From an uncultured Dysosmobacter sp. (GTDB lineage Bacteria; Bacillota; Clostridia; Oscillospirales; Oscillospiraceae): a stretch of 61,051 nt of DNA. Of this stretch, positions 24,023 to 31,847 are shown in pieces. Numbering within the stretch: position 1 is the stretch's first letter; each line of letters starts with the position of its first letter. The stretch covers positions 1 through 61,051 of the forward strand of contig NZ_CANRMB010000018.1 in the NCBI RefSeq assembly GCF_947631635.1. The letters run 5' to 3'. The notes beneath the pieces were generated by a model. It was given only the letters and a program-made list of their open reading frames with translations, did no database searches and was not told the origin of the DNA. Position numbers and translations under genes: made by a program.

Positions 24023-25690
24023 ATGGAACGGACAAACTTGATGACAGTGACCGTGGATGGAGCGGCGTATACATATCCCTTTGGAACCACGTACCGGGAG
24101 ATCGCCGCTGATTTCCAGGAGAAATACGCCCATGATATCCTGCTGGTCAACCGGAACGGAAAGCTCTGCGAGCTGCACAAGACCCTGGACCGGGACTGCA
24201 CGCTGAAGATGGTGACGGCGGCGGATAAGCCGGGCATACAGACCTATGAGCGCAGCGCGGTTTTCCTGATGCTGAAGGCCTTTTACGATGTGGTCGGCCG
24301 GGATCAGGTGGAGCGCATCTCCGTGGAATACTCCATCAGCCATGCGCTGTTCATCCGGGCAAAAGGGGCGTTTACCCTGACGCAGGAGCTTCTGGACCGG
24401 GTGGAGGCCCGCATGCGGACGCTTGTGGAGCAGGCGGCGCCCATTCGGAAAAAGTCCGTCAGCACAGATGACGCGGTGGAGCTGTTCCGGCGGGAGCGGA
24501 TGTATGATAAGGCGGGCCTGTTTGGCTTCCGGATCAACTCCCATGTCAATATCTATTCCCTGGATGAATTCTCGGATTATTTTTACGGGTACATGGTCCC
24601 TGACGCCGGCTATATAAAATATTTTGCCCTGGAGCTGTTTGAGAGCGGCTTTGTCCTGCGGATGCCTGCCCAGAGCGACCCGCGTCGGCTGGAGGAATTC
24701 AAGCCCTCTATGAAGGTGTTCCGGGAACTCTACGACGCCACGCTGCGCTCTGAGGCGTTGAAGATCTCCAATGTGGCAGAGATGAACGAGATGGTCTCCA
24801 AGGGGAATGCCACGCAGATGATCCTGGCCCATGAGGCCATGATGGAGAAGCAGATCGGAGATATCGCGGAGGAGATCGCGAAGCGGAAAGACGTCCGGTT
24901 CATCATGATCGCCGGCCCCTCCTCCTCGGGAAAGACCACCTTTTCCCACCGGCTGTCCACGCAGCTGCTGGCCCGCGGGATGCGCCCCCACGCCATCGCC
25001 ACGGACAATTATTTCAAAAACCGTTCGGAGACGCCCCGGGATGAAAACGGCCAGTATGACTTTGAGTGCCTGGACGCCATGGATGTGGAGCGGTTCAACA
25101 CGGATATGACGCGGCTGCTGAAGGGCGAGACCGTGGAGATGCCGCAGTTCAACTTCAAGAAGGGCGTGCGCGAATACAACGGGGACTACCTGGCCTTGGG
25201 CGAGCAGGACGTTCTGGTCCTTGAGGGCATCCACTGCCTGAACGACCAGCTCTCCTACTCTCTGCCCAATGAGAGCAAGTATAAGATCTACATCAGCTGC
25301 CTGACCACGCTGAATATCGATGACCACAATCGTATCCCCACCACGGACGTGCGCCTTCTGCGCAGGATCGAGCGGGACGCGCGGACCCGGGGATACAGCG
25401 CCCGGGCGACCATTCAGATGTGGCCGTCCGTCAGACAGGGAGAGGAAGAGCACATTTTCCCCTTCCAGGATAGTGCGGACGTGATCTTCAACTCGGCGCT
25501 GATCTATGAGACGGCCCTTCTGAAGCCCTATGTGGAGCCGCTGCTCTTTGGCGTGCCGAGAGACTGCGACGAATACATCGAGGCAAAGCGCCTGCTGAAA
25601 TTCCTGAACTACTTTTTGCCGATCCCCTCCGATGATGTGCCGAGGACCTCTCTGATGCGTGAATTCATCGGCGGCGGATGCTATAATTAA
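24023..25690 (+). CDS. TGS-domain uridine kinase-like nucleoside kinase
   Basis: A 555-residue protein with a GAGGAGG site. An N-terminal TGS-like domain (residues about 6-70, YPFGTTYREIAADF) and a threonyl-tRNA synthetase second-additional-domain-like segment (about 80-250) precede a P-loop kinase domain with Walker A GPSSSGKTTFSHRL near 296 and ATDNYFKNR, both typical of uridine kinase/phosphoribulokinase proteins. This fusion is widespread in Clostridia and annotated as nucleoside kinase; whether it phosphorylates uridine in the cell is not established. The last two residues and stop codon (TATAATTAA) come from the end of a family A repeat inserted at the 3-prime end. Confidence 0.88.
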   Translation: MERTNLMTVTVDGAAYTYPFGTTYREIAADFQEKYAHDILLVNRNGKLCELHKTLDRDCTLKMVTAADKPGIQTYERSAVFLMLKAFYDVVGRDQVERISVEYSISHALFIRAKGAFTLTQELLDRVEARMRTLVEQAAPIRKKSVSTDDAVELFRRERMYDKAGLFGFRINSHVNIYSLDEFSDYFYGYMVPDAGYIKYFALELFESGFVLRMPAQSDPRRLEEFKPSMKVFRELYDATLRSEALKISNVAEMNEMVSKGNATQMILAHEAMMEKQIGDIAEEIAKRKDVRFIMIAGPSSSGKTTFSHRLSTQLLARGMRPHAIATDNYFKNRSETPRDENGQYDFECLDAMDVERFNTDMTRLLKGETVEMPQFNFKKGVREYNGDYLALGEQDVLVLEGIHCLNDQLSYSLPNESKYKIYISCLTTLNIDDHNRIPTTDVRLLRRIERDARTRGYSARATIQMWPSVRQGEEEHIFPFQDSADVIFNSALIYETALLKPYVEPLLFGVPRDCDEYIEAKRLLKFLNYFLPIPSDDVPRTSLMREFIGGGCYN

Positions 25691-25823
25691 ATCACTGGAA
25701 ACGGGATCCATTCACATTTCCAGTGTCACAGCGCCTGCGCGCTGTGACAGGCCGCGGACCGCTGCCTTGATTGGAATTTCATCGTCCATCCCCGTGCGTT
25801 TTTTCGAGTTCATGGACGAGATA
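25682..25823 (+). repeat. Family A repeat, diverged copy A2
   Basis: Starts with TATAATTAAATCA inside the kinase 3-prime end, keeps the GTCACAGCG..CGCTGTGAC and GGCCGCGGACCG hairpins, but lacks the CTGTGCG..CGCACAG hairpin of A1 and A3. Its right end runs into family B copy B1, so the two elements are nested or fused. Confidence 0.6.
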
Positions 25824-25920
25824 GTCGACACAGTTGAAAAGACTCCCCAAAAGTCTTTTCAACGCCATGCTGCTGTGCAGCATGGCAGGCCGCGTATGCG
25901 GCCCTCTGTATCTGACTATA
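25820..25920 (+). repeat. Family B repeat, copy B1
   Basis: GATAGTCGACACAGTTGAAAAG at the left and CTGTATCTGACTATA at the right form imperfect terminal inverted repeats; inside lie hairpins AAAAGACT..AGTCTTTT, CATGCTGCTGTGCAGCATG and GGCCGCGTATGCGGCC. Similar copies are at 33173 and 60751. Confidence 0.7.
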
Positions 25921-26159
25921 TCAGGTGCGGCCGCCGGTAGGGGCGCTTCGGCGGGACCCATGCCCCGCAAAGACTTTTTGAACCGCATCAGATCGTGCGG
26001 ACAGCACAAGGCCCCCAATAAATATTAGATTTGAAGCGGAGTGGCGCGGCGAGAGCGGCGCCGCTTCTGCAAAAGGACCGGCTCCTGCGGCTCTGGCCAT
26101 GCTTTGCGGCGTTTTTTTGCCCCGGCGCTTGACGGCGGGGCAGACGGCGCTTATCATGG

Positions 26160-26262
26160 AGCTTGCGGAGATAAAAACACGGCCCGGTCGGTAGTCCGGG
26201 CGTATCCGCGCATTGCGGATATCAGTAACCTGCCTCCTTGGTTGTCCGTTCTCCGAACGACC
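26160..26262 (+). promoter_or_regulatory. Probable yjdF riboswitch
   Basis: The leader of the yjdF gene contains conserved-looking hairpins CCCGG-TCGGTAGT-CCGGG and ATCCGC-GCATT-GCGGAT followed by TCAGTAACCTGCCTCC, then the ribosome-binding site. This arrangement directly ahead of a YjdF gene fits the yjdF RNA motif, which binds azaaromatic compounds in Firmicutes. The call rests on context and remembered consensus rather than a covariance search. Confidence 0.65.
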
Positions 26263-26283
26263 ATTTTAAAGGAGGACATGCAC

Positions 26284-26703
26284 ATGGAAACCGGATATGC
26301 CAGATTGACCGTCCGCTTTGAGAACCCCTTTTGGGTGGGACTCTATGAGCGGGGAGGCGGCGGGACCTATGAGGCCTGCCGGATCGTGTTCGGCGCGGAG
26401 CCGAGGGATCAGGAGGTCTACTCCTTTCTGCTGGAGCATTGGCGGCATCTGCGGTTCAGTCCTTCCATGGAAGCGGAGGAGCCTGCGGACCGGAGGGTCA
26501 GCCCCAAGCGGATGCAGCGCCGGATCAAGCGGGAGCTGCAAAACACGGGGATCGGGACGAAGGCCCAGCAGGCGCTGAAGCTGCAGCAGGAGCAGGGGAA
26601 AGCGGCGAAAAAACGCCGTTCCCGGGAGGAACGGGAGGCGGAAAAGGACCGCCGGTTTGCCCTGCGCCGGGAAAAACAGCGGGAGAAGCACAAAGGCCAT
26701 TGA
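26284..26703 (+). CDS. yjdF: YjdF family protein (DUF2992)
   Basis: A 139-residue protein started at the ATG at 26284, eight bases after AAAGGAGG; an ATG six bases earlier is too close to the site. The N-terminal half has the YjdF pattern (ARLTVRFENPFWVGLYER and HWRHLRFSPSM) and the C-terminal third is a highly charged Lys/Arg/Glu helix, also typical. Function is unknown; genes of the family are controlled by the azaaromatic-sensing yjdF riboswitch, and one appears to precede this copy. A strong terminator follows at once, so it is monocistronic. Confidence 0.85.
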   Translation: METGYARLTVRFENPFWVGLYERGGGGTYEACRIVFGAEPRDQEVYSFLLEHWRHLRFSPSMEAEEPADRRVSPKRMQRRIKRELQNTGIGTKAQQALKLQQEQGKAAKKRRSREEREAEKDRRFALRREKQREKHKGH

Positions 26704-26708
26704 ACCGT

Positions 26709-26738
26709 GCCCCGGAAGGATTGCCTTCCGGGGCTTTT
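26709..26738 (+). terminator. Terminator of yjdF
   Basis: Stem CCCCGGAAGG/CCTTCCGGGG with loop ATTG, followed by CTTTTCC. Confidence 0.8.
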
Positions 26739-26839
26739 CCTGTCATTTCCCGGGAAAGGAGGACCGTTTTCCAAAGAGGGGCTTGCCCCTGCGGAGCCTT
26801 TTTGCTATACTCATATCCGACAGGAGAGGAGGGCGGCCC

Positions 26840-27709
26840 ATGCATGAGATCGAGGCAAAGACCATCCTCTCCGCCCGCAACGGCATGAACGTCTACCGGG
26901 GATGCACCCACGGGTGCATCTACTGCGACTCCCGCAGCACCTGCTACCAGATGGACCACGAATTTGAAGATGTGGCGGTGAAGCGGAACGCCCCGGAGCT
27001 GCTGGAGGACGCCCTCCGCCGCAAGCGCCGCCGGTGCATGATCGGCACCGGCTCCATGTGCGACCCCTATCTGCCCCTGGAGCGGGAGACAAGGCTGACA
27101 AGGCGCTGCCTGGAGGTCATCGACCGCCACGGCTTCGGCGTGTCCATCCTCACCAAATCCGACCTGCTCCTGCGGGATCTGGACCTGCTGGAGAGCATCA
27201 ACAGCAAGGCCAAAGCTGTGGTTTGCACCACCCTCACCACCTTTGACGAGGACCTGTGCCGCATTCTGGAGCCCCATGTCTGCACCACAGAGCAGCGGGC
27301 CAAGATGCTGCGGACCTGCCGGGAACACGGCATCCACACCGGCGTGTGGTTGTGTCCCATCCTGCCGTTCCTCAACGACACGGAGGAGAACCTGCGGGGC
27401 CTTTTGGACCAGTGCTTTGCCGCCGGGGTGGAGGTCATTGTGAACTTCGGCATGGGCGTGACGCTGCGGGACGGAGACCGGCAGTATTTTTACAAGCAGC
27501 TGGACCGCCATTTTCCGGGTATGAAGGAGCGGTATATCCGCGCCTTTGGAAACGCCTACCAGTGTCCAAGTCCAAACGCCGCGAAGCTGTCGGCGATTTT
27601 CCGGGAGGCGTGCCGCGCCCGCGGCGTCATCTGCGAGCCGAAGGAGGCAATGGCCTACCTCATGGAGTTTGAGGACCGGCAGGCCGGAGAACAGCTGCAT
27701 TTATTTTAA
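26840..27709 (+). CDS. Radical SAM protein, SPL-like
   Basis: A 289-residue protein; the ATG at 26840 follows GGAGAGGAGGG. The radical SAM cluster motif CTHGCIYCDSRS (CxxxCxxC) is at about residues 24-31, and the barrel continues through GTGSMCDPYLPLE. The family resembles spore-photoproduct-lyase-like radical SAM proteins (SPL superfamily, COG1533) but lacks the DNA-binding Cys near the C-terminus that defines SplB. Substrate unknown. It is the first gene of a compact run with the ArsC/Spx-like and Dus genes. Confidence 0.85.
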   Translation: MHEIEAKTILSARNGMNVYRGCTHGCIYCDSRSTCYQMDHEFEDVAVKRNAPELLEDALRRKRRRCMIGTGSMCDPYLPLERETRLTRRCLEVIDRHGFGVSILTKSDLLLRDLDLLESINSKAKAVVCTTLTTFDEDLCRILEPHVCTTEQRAKMLRTCREHGIHTGVWLCPILPFLNDTEENLRGLLDQCFAAGVEVIVNFGMGVTLRDGDRQYFYKQLDRHFPGMKERYIRAFGNAYQCPSPNAAKLSAIFREACRARGVICEPKEAMAYLMEFEDRQAGEQLHLF

Positions 27710-27731
27710 AATATATCAGGAGGGACTTTTC

Positions 27732-28082
27732 ATGTTATTTCTCTGCTATCCCAAATGCACCACCTGCCAGAGGGCGAAAGCGTATCTGGACGCCAAGGGC
27801 GCCGCTTACGAGCTGCGGGACATCAAGCTGGAAAACCCCAGCGCCGGCGAGCTTCGGACGTGGTGGCAGGCCAGCGGACTGCCCCTGAAAAAATTCTTCA
27901 ACACCAGCGGCCTGCAATATAAGGCCCTGTCCCTGAAGGACAAGCTGCCCGCCATGAGCGAGGAGGAGCAGCTGGCCCTGCTGGCCACCGACGGGATGCT
28001 GGTAAAGCGCCCCATCCTGGTGGGGGACGGCTTTGTGCTGACCGGCTTCCGGCAGGCGGAGTGGGACGAAAAGCTGAAATGA
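27732..28082 (+). CDS. ArsC/Spx-family thioredoxin-fold protein
   Basis: A 116-residue protein with a CAGGAGGG site. It opens LFLCYPKCTTCQRAKAYLD, with the CxxC at residues about 9-12, the form found in ArsC-like YffB/MgsR/Spx relatives, and has the conserved RPILV near residue 97. A true Spx regulator would need an RNA polymerase contact surface that I cannot confirm, so a glutaredoxin-like reductase is equally likely. Its stop overlaps the start of the dus gene (ATGA), showing translational coupling. Confidence 0.85.
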   Translation: MLFLCYPKCTTCQRAKAYLDAKGAAYELRDIKLENPSAGELRTWWQASGLPLKKFFNTSGLQYKALSLKDKLPAMSEEEQLALLATDGMLVKRPILVGDGFVLTGFRQAEWDEKLK

Positions 28083-29044
28083 TCCGGCGTTATGACTTCG
28101 CCCCGCTGGACGGCATTACGAAGGTGGTGTTTCGCCGGGTGTGGCACCAACAGTTCGGCGGCGCGGACCGGTACTTTATCCCCTTTTTCTCCCCCACCGG
28201 ACAGCACATTCTGACAGACCGGGACCGGCGGGAGCTGGACCCGGCCAATAACGGCGGGATGCCCCTGGTGCCCCAGGTGATGACATGCCGGGCGGAGGAC
28301 TTCCTCTGGGCGGCGGAGCTGGTGCGGGATCTGGGCTATCCGGAGGTGAACCTGAATCTGGGCTGCCCCTCCGGGACCGTGACGGCCAAGGGGAAGGGCT
28401 CCGGCTTTCTGGCAAAGCCGGAGGAGCTGGACCGGTTCTTTGACCAGGTGTTTTCCAAGGTCCGGCTGCCTGTGTCCGTCAAGACCCGGCTGGGCATCCA
28501 GACGGAGGCGGAATTTCCCCGGCTGCTGGAGATCTATAACCGCTATCCCATTGCCTGCCTGACCATCCACGCCCGGGTGCAGAAGGAGAAATACCGGGGG
28601 GCCGTCCATCTGGACGCCTTTGCCCAGGCTCTGGCGGAGAGCAGGAACCCGGTGTGCTACAACGGCGACCTGCGGACGGTGGCGGAGGTGGAAGCATTTG
28701 CGGACAGGTTCCCCAGGGCGGATGCGGTGATGATCGGCCGGGGCGCTGTGGCGGACCCGGGGCTGCTGCGGAAGCTCCGCGGCGGCCCCGCCGCCACCCG
28801 GGAGGAGCTGCGGACCTTTACCCAGACGCTGTACCGGGAGTATCAGGTCTTTTATGGGCAGGTGGGCCCGGCGGCCCAGCGGATGAAGGAGGTCTGGTTC
28901 TACCTGATCCACCTCTTTGAACACAGGGAGCGGCTGGACAAAAAGCTGCGCCGCTCCCGGGGACCGGGGGAGTATGAGGCCATCGAAGCCGCCATCTTCC
29001 GGGACCTGCCCCTGCGGGACCATTCCGAAGGAGACTTGATCTGA
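28079..29044 (+). CDS. dus: tRNA-dihydrouridine synthase
   Basis: A 321-residue FMN enzyme that reduces uridines in tRNA D-loops. Motifs of the family are visible: FAPLDGITKVVFR at the N-terminus, the catalytic-Cys segment VNLNLGCPSGTV near 100, VKTRLG near 140, TIHARVQKEKY near 170 and VMIGRGA near 230. The start ATG overlaps the preceding stop by four bases. It closes the operon, ending in a strong terminator. I cannot tell which of the DusA/B/C classes it belongs to. Confidence 0.9.
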   Translation: MIRRYDFAPLDGITKVVFRRVWHQQFGGADRYFIPFFSPTGQHILTDRDRRELDPANNGGMPLVPQVMTCRAEDFLWAAELVRDLGYPEVNLNLGCPSGTVTAKGKGSGFLAKPEELDRFFDQVFSKVRLPVSVKTRLGIQTEAEFPRLLEIYNRYPIACLTIHARVQKEKYRGAVHLDAFAQALAESRNPVCYNGDLRTVAEVEAFADRFPRADAVMIGRGAVADPGLLRKLRGGPAATREELRTFTQTLYREYQVFYGQVGPAAQRMKEVWFYLIHLFEHRERLDKKLRRSRGPGEYEAIEAAIFRDLPLRDHSEGDLI

Positions 29045-29065
29045 CCCCATATGGGCGGCAAAAGA

Positions 29066-29105
29066 GCCGGACCATGGAACATCTTCCATGGTCCGGCTTT
29101 TTTAT
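29066..29105 (+). terminator. Terminator of the radical SAM-arsC-dus operon
   Basis: Arms GCCGGACCATGGAA and TTCCATGGTCCGGC around a four-base loop, then TTTTTT. Confidence 0.9.
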
Positions 29106-29142
29106 CGGGAGACGATCGGTTTCTGATGGAGAGGGGGGAGGT

Positions 29143-29913
29143 TCAGTCCAGAATTTCCTTGAAATCGGCGCAGAAGTTGGGCCGGTGGACGTCCAGCACC
29201 ATGGGGAGCTCCTGTTCCGCAAAGCGTTTGCTCAAGGCCTCCATGCCGTATTTCAGCTTATACTCGATCTCCTCCTTGTAGGCGGGGATGGCGAAGAGGA
29301 AACTGATGTGAGTGCCGTCCTTGGTGTCCAGAGAGGCCAGTTGGCCGCCCAGCTGGTCCAGGACGACGCCGCCGAAGCCCAGCCCGTCGCACAGCGGGGC
29401 GTACGCCGGACCGTTGGGCATGGTGTGGCCCCAGGCAAGCCAGGTCTTGTACTCATGGGGGAACCGGGCCAAAAATTTCAGCGTCTGGATGGGCCAGTAG
29501 CTGGAATGGGGCAGACTGCTGTTCAGATCGCCGGTTTTGCCCAGGTCCCAGTCGCCGGGCAGGAACAGAAAGAGCTCCGCGTATTTCAGGTCCTCCCGGT
29601 CCGCCAGGTCGTCCGGCAGGGTCATGGGCAGGTCGCTCATGCCGGTGGTGTAGAGCACGTAGTAATTCTTCTCCGGCGTGGGCCGCAGGATATTCACATC
29701 GATGTGGACCAGATCGGAGATCAGCTCGTGATAGACAAAGCTCTCCCGGTTGGGAAACAGCGCCTCGAAGTATTGGGTGATCTCCTCGGCATAGGTGCCG
29801 TAGGCCTGGGGAGGCCGCCAACCCTGGTCCTCCGGGGTCTCATAGCGGTAGATCGGAGAGCCGCCGGGCGTGACCTCCGTTTTTTTCTTGCGAAATTTAT
29901 CGAGAAAACCCAT
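29143..29913 (-). CDS. Suppressor-of-fused (SUFU) domain protein
   Basis: A 256-residue cytosolic protein. A short basic N-terminus (MGFLDKFRKKK) precedes a SUFU-like domain covering about residues 45-250, with HELISDLVHIDVNILRP, FLFLPGDWDL and ISFLFAIPAYKEE. In bacteria such domains occur in toxin-immunity systems and as stand-alone proteins; here no toxin gene is adjacent. It is 40 bp downstream of proC on the same strand and might be co-transcribed. Function unknown. Confidence 0.75.
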   Translation of the reverse strand: MGFLDKFRKKKTEVTPGGSPIYRYETPEDQGWRPPQAYGTYAEEITQYFEALFPNRESFVYHELISDLVHIDVNILRPTPEKNYYVLYTTGMSDLPMTLPDDLADREDLKYAELFLFLPGDWDLGKTGDLNSSLPHSSYWPIQTLKFLARFPHEYKTWLAWGHTMPNGPAYAPLCDGLGFGGVVLDQLGGQLASLDTKDGTHISFLFAIPAYKEEIEYKLKYGMEALSKRFAEQELPMVLDVHRPNFCADFKEILD

Positions 29914-29953
29914 AAGAAAGCCTCCTGCATATCAATGGTTTGGTGCGGACCGC

Positions 29954-30754
29954 TCACTTCAGATCCGCGTTTTTTTCATAGGCCGCGATGACCGCGTCCA
30001 TGACCGCGCCCCGGAATCCGGCTTTCTCCAGGACCCGGACCCCCTGGATGGTGGTGCCGCCGGGGGAGCAGACCGCGTCCTTCAGCACGCCGGGGTGCTG
30101 CCGGCTCTCCAGCACCAGCCGGGCAGAGCCGGCCACCATCTGGGCGGCGAATTCCAGAGCCTGGGTCCGGGGCAGGCCGCAGGCCACGCCGCCGTCCGCC
30201 AGGGCCTCGATAAAGAGGTCCACAAAGGCGGGACCGCAGCCGGACACAGCGGATCCGGCGTCTATCAGCTTCTCCGGCAGGGGGGAGAAACGGCCCGCGC
30301 CCGCCATGGCTTCCAGAAACGCCTCCTCCTCCGGCTTGGTGACGCCCTCGCCGCAGGTGTAGAGGATCATGCCCGCGCCGATGGAGGCGGGGGTGTTGGG
30401 CATGATGCGGATGACGGGATACCCGCCGCCCGCCAGCTCCTGGATGCGGGCGATGGTCAGGCCCGCCGCCATGGTCACTAGGAGGAAGCGGCTCTGCCGC
30501 CGGGCCAGGACGGGGCCGATGTCCGCCAGCAGCTCCGCCATCATCTGGGGCTTGACGCCCAGGAAGATGACGTCCGCCTGCTCCGCCACAGCGGTGTTGT
30601 TCGCCGCCAGACAGTCCAGCTCCTCCGCCAGGAGCCGGGCTTTTTCCGCCGTGCGGTTGGACAGCAGCACCTGCTGGCCGGCCAGGCTCTTCCGGGCCGC
30701 ACGGGCCAGGGCACCGCCCATGTTGCCGGTGCCGATAAAACCAAATGTTTTCAC
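29954..30754 (-). CDS. proC: Pyrroline-5-carboxylate reductase
   Basis: A 266-residue enzyme making proline from pyrroline-5-carboxylate with NAD(P)H. The N-terminal Rossmann motif is FGFIGTGNMGGALARAA; the middle has VIRIMPNTPASIGAG and the C-terminal dimerisation domain has GCGPAFVDLFIEALADGGV and SPGGTTIQGV, all diagnostic for ProC. It lies six bases after the small membrane-protein frame at 30761 and about 1 kb from proA, with proB further upstream, so the proline pathway genes are clustered although broken up by small membrane genes and a repeat. Confidence 0.95.
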   Translation of the reverse strand: MKTFGFIGTGNMGGALARAARKSLAGQQVLLSNRTAEKARLLAEELDCLAANNTAVAEQADVIFLGVKPQMMAELLADIGPVLARRQSRFLLVTMAAGLTIARIQELAGGGYPVIRIMPNTPASIGAGMILYTCGEGVTKPEEEAFLEAMAGAGRFSPLPEKLIDAGSAVSGCGPAFVDLFIEALADGGVACGLPRTQALEFAAQMVAGSARLVLESRQHPGVLKDAVCSPGGTTIQGVRVLEKAGFRGAVMDAVIAAYEKNADLK

Positions 30755-30760
30755 GGGAAA

Positions 30761-30994
30761 TCAACCTCTTTTCTCAAGATATCGTCTGCACAGGACACGG
30801 ATCAGGGCAGCGGCGGCGCTGATACCGATCAGCAGAGCGGCAGCGCAGGCCAAGAACCCTTCCTCCCGCTCCGGGGATGGGAGCGGATACCTGCCGAACA
30901 GCTGGCGGCCCATGCCGGTCAGCGGCAGCAGGCCCAGCAGCACGATGAGAGCGGCCAGGGGCGGCACAGGATCTCGCTGATATAGTCCATTCAC
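30761..30994 (-). CDS. Small membrane protein with N-terminus cut by a repeat
   Basis: An open frame of 77 codons from a GTG at 30994 with two hydrophobic segments (PPLAALIVLLGLLPLTG and FLACAAALLIGISAAAALIRV) and a basic end. The GTG and first codons lie in the end of family A repeat A3, and no ribosome-binding site is seen, so the natural start was probably lost when the repeat inserted. It may be a separate truncated gene or the distal half of the membrane-protein gene at 31146. It sits six bases before proC. Confidence 0.4.
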   Translation of the reverse strand: MNGLYQRDPVPPLAALIVLLGLLPLTGMGRQLFGRYPLPSPEREEGFLACAAALLIGISAAAALIRVLCRRYLEKRG

Positions 30995-31163
30995 TTGAAA
31001 AATCGCATGCGATTTTTCAGGCGGGCGATGCCCGCTGTGCGTAAAGCGCACAGTGATTGAATATGAAATCCAAAGCAAGGCCGCGGTCCGCGGCCTGTCA
31101 CAGCGCACATGCGCTGTAACACTTGAAAAGTGATAAATTCACTTTTCAAGTTATTTGATTATA
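30981..31163 (-). repeat. Family A multi-hairpin repeat, copy A3 (183 bp)
   Basis: Runs from TATAGTC to GATTATA, 183 bp like A1 and in the opposite orientation. It contains at least six hairpins, including TGAAAAATCGCATGCGATTTTTCA, GGCCGCGGTCCGCGGCC and AACTTGAAAAGTG..CACTTTTCAAGTT. It supplies the stop codon of the gene at 31146 and the first codons of the one at 30761. Confidence 0.8.
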
Positions 31164-31376
31164 GGTTCGGGGCAGCCACCAGACCTCCACAGCCAGAAGT
31201 GCAGCCACAGGAAAGGCGAGGAGAAGCTTTGCTGTTGCCGTCCAGAAAAGGGACCATATCGCTGTAGCCAGCAGTCCGGCGGTCAGCAAAAGCTTCCATG
31301 GAGTGGACTTTTTCAACGCCCAGATGCCGATACAAAGGCAGGTAAAGCCCAGAATGCGGGGGAGATATTCCTGCAT
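31146..31376 (-). CDS. Small membrane protein, C-terminus supplied by a repeat
   Basis: A 76-residue protein started at 31376 (MQEYLPRILG) with GGAGGA upstream. It has three hydrophobic stretches (ILGFTCLCIGIWAL, LLLTAGLLATAIWSLFW, LLLAFPVAALLAVEVWW). The last residues, YNQIT and the stop, are encoded by the end of repeat A3, so the natural C-terminus seems to have been replaced. Function unknown; it belongs to a minus-strand run of proline-pathway and small membrane genes. Confidence 0.6.
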   Translation of the reverse strand: MQEYLPRILGFTCLCIGIWALKKSTPWKLLLTAGLLATAIWSLFWTATAKLLLAFPVAALLAVEVWWLPRTYNQIT

Positions 31377-31456
31377 ACGGAGTCCTCCATTCTTATCGTA
31401 CCTGCCGCTTTGCAGAGAAGATGCGCCCAAAGCCGCCCCGGAGACGCAGCTTTATA

Positions 31457-31798
31457 TCAATCGGCCTCTTCCTTGGGCGGCGGGGGAGCCTGATGCTTGG
31501 ACACCGCCTTTGCCGCCTTGTCCATGCGGAGCTTCCGGCGGCTCAGGGCAGCCATCAGAAGGCTGAACAGCGCTGCCAGCAGATAGAGGGCGCAGGGGAC
31601 GTACTGCTGAAACAGCTCCTGCCCGTCGTCCGGGCCGCCGCTGGACCGCTGCATGAGGATGAACAGCACCATGGAGGCAATGGAGGCGGCGGCGGTCAGG
31701 ACCGCCAGGAGCAGCTTAACGTGCCCGGCCTTCCGGGTCAGCATCAGAAGCAGCAGCAAAACCGTGATAACGCTCAGGGCGATGGTTTCAAATACCAT
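31457..31798 (-). CDS. Small membrane protein between proA and proC
   Basis: A 113-residue protein with an AAAGGAG site. Three predicted transmembrane helices (TIALSVITVLLLLLML, LLLAVLTAAASIASMVLFIL, VPCALYLLAALFSLLMAAL) are followed by a basic and Pro-rich tail (HQAPPPPKEEAD). It starts 49 bp downstream of the proA stop on the same strand. I do not recognise a family. Confidence 0.6.
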   Translation of the reverse strand: MVFETIALSVITVLLLLLMLTRKAGHVKLLLAVLTAAASIASMVLFILMQRSSGGPDDGQELFQQYVPCALYLLAALFSLLMAALSRRKLRMDKAAKAVSKHQAPPPPKEEAD

Positions 31799-31847
31799 GG
31801 GGAACGCTCCTTTCTCTCGAATCGTTTTTATGACGGATAGGGCGGTC

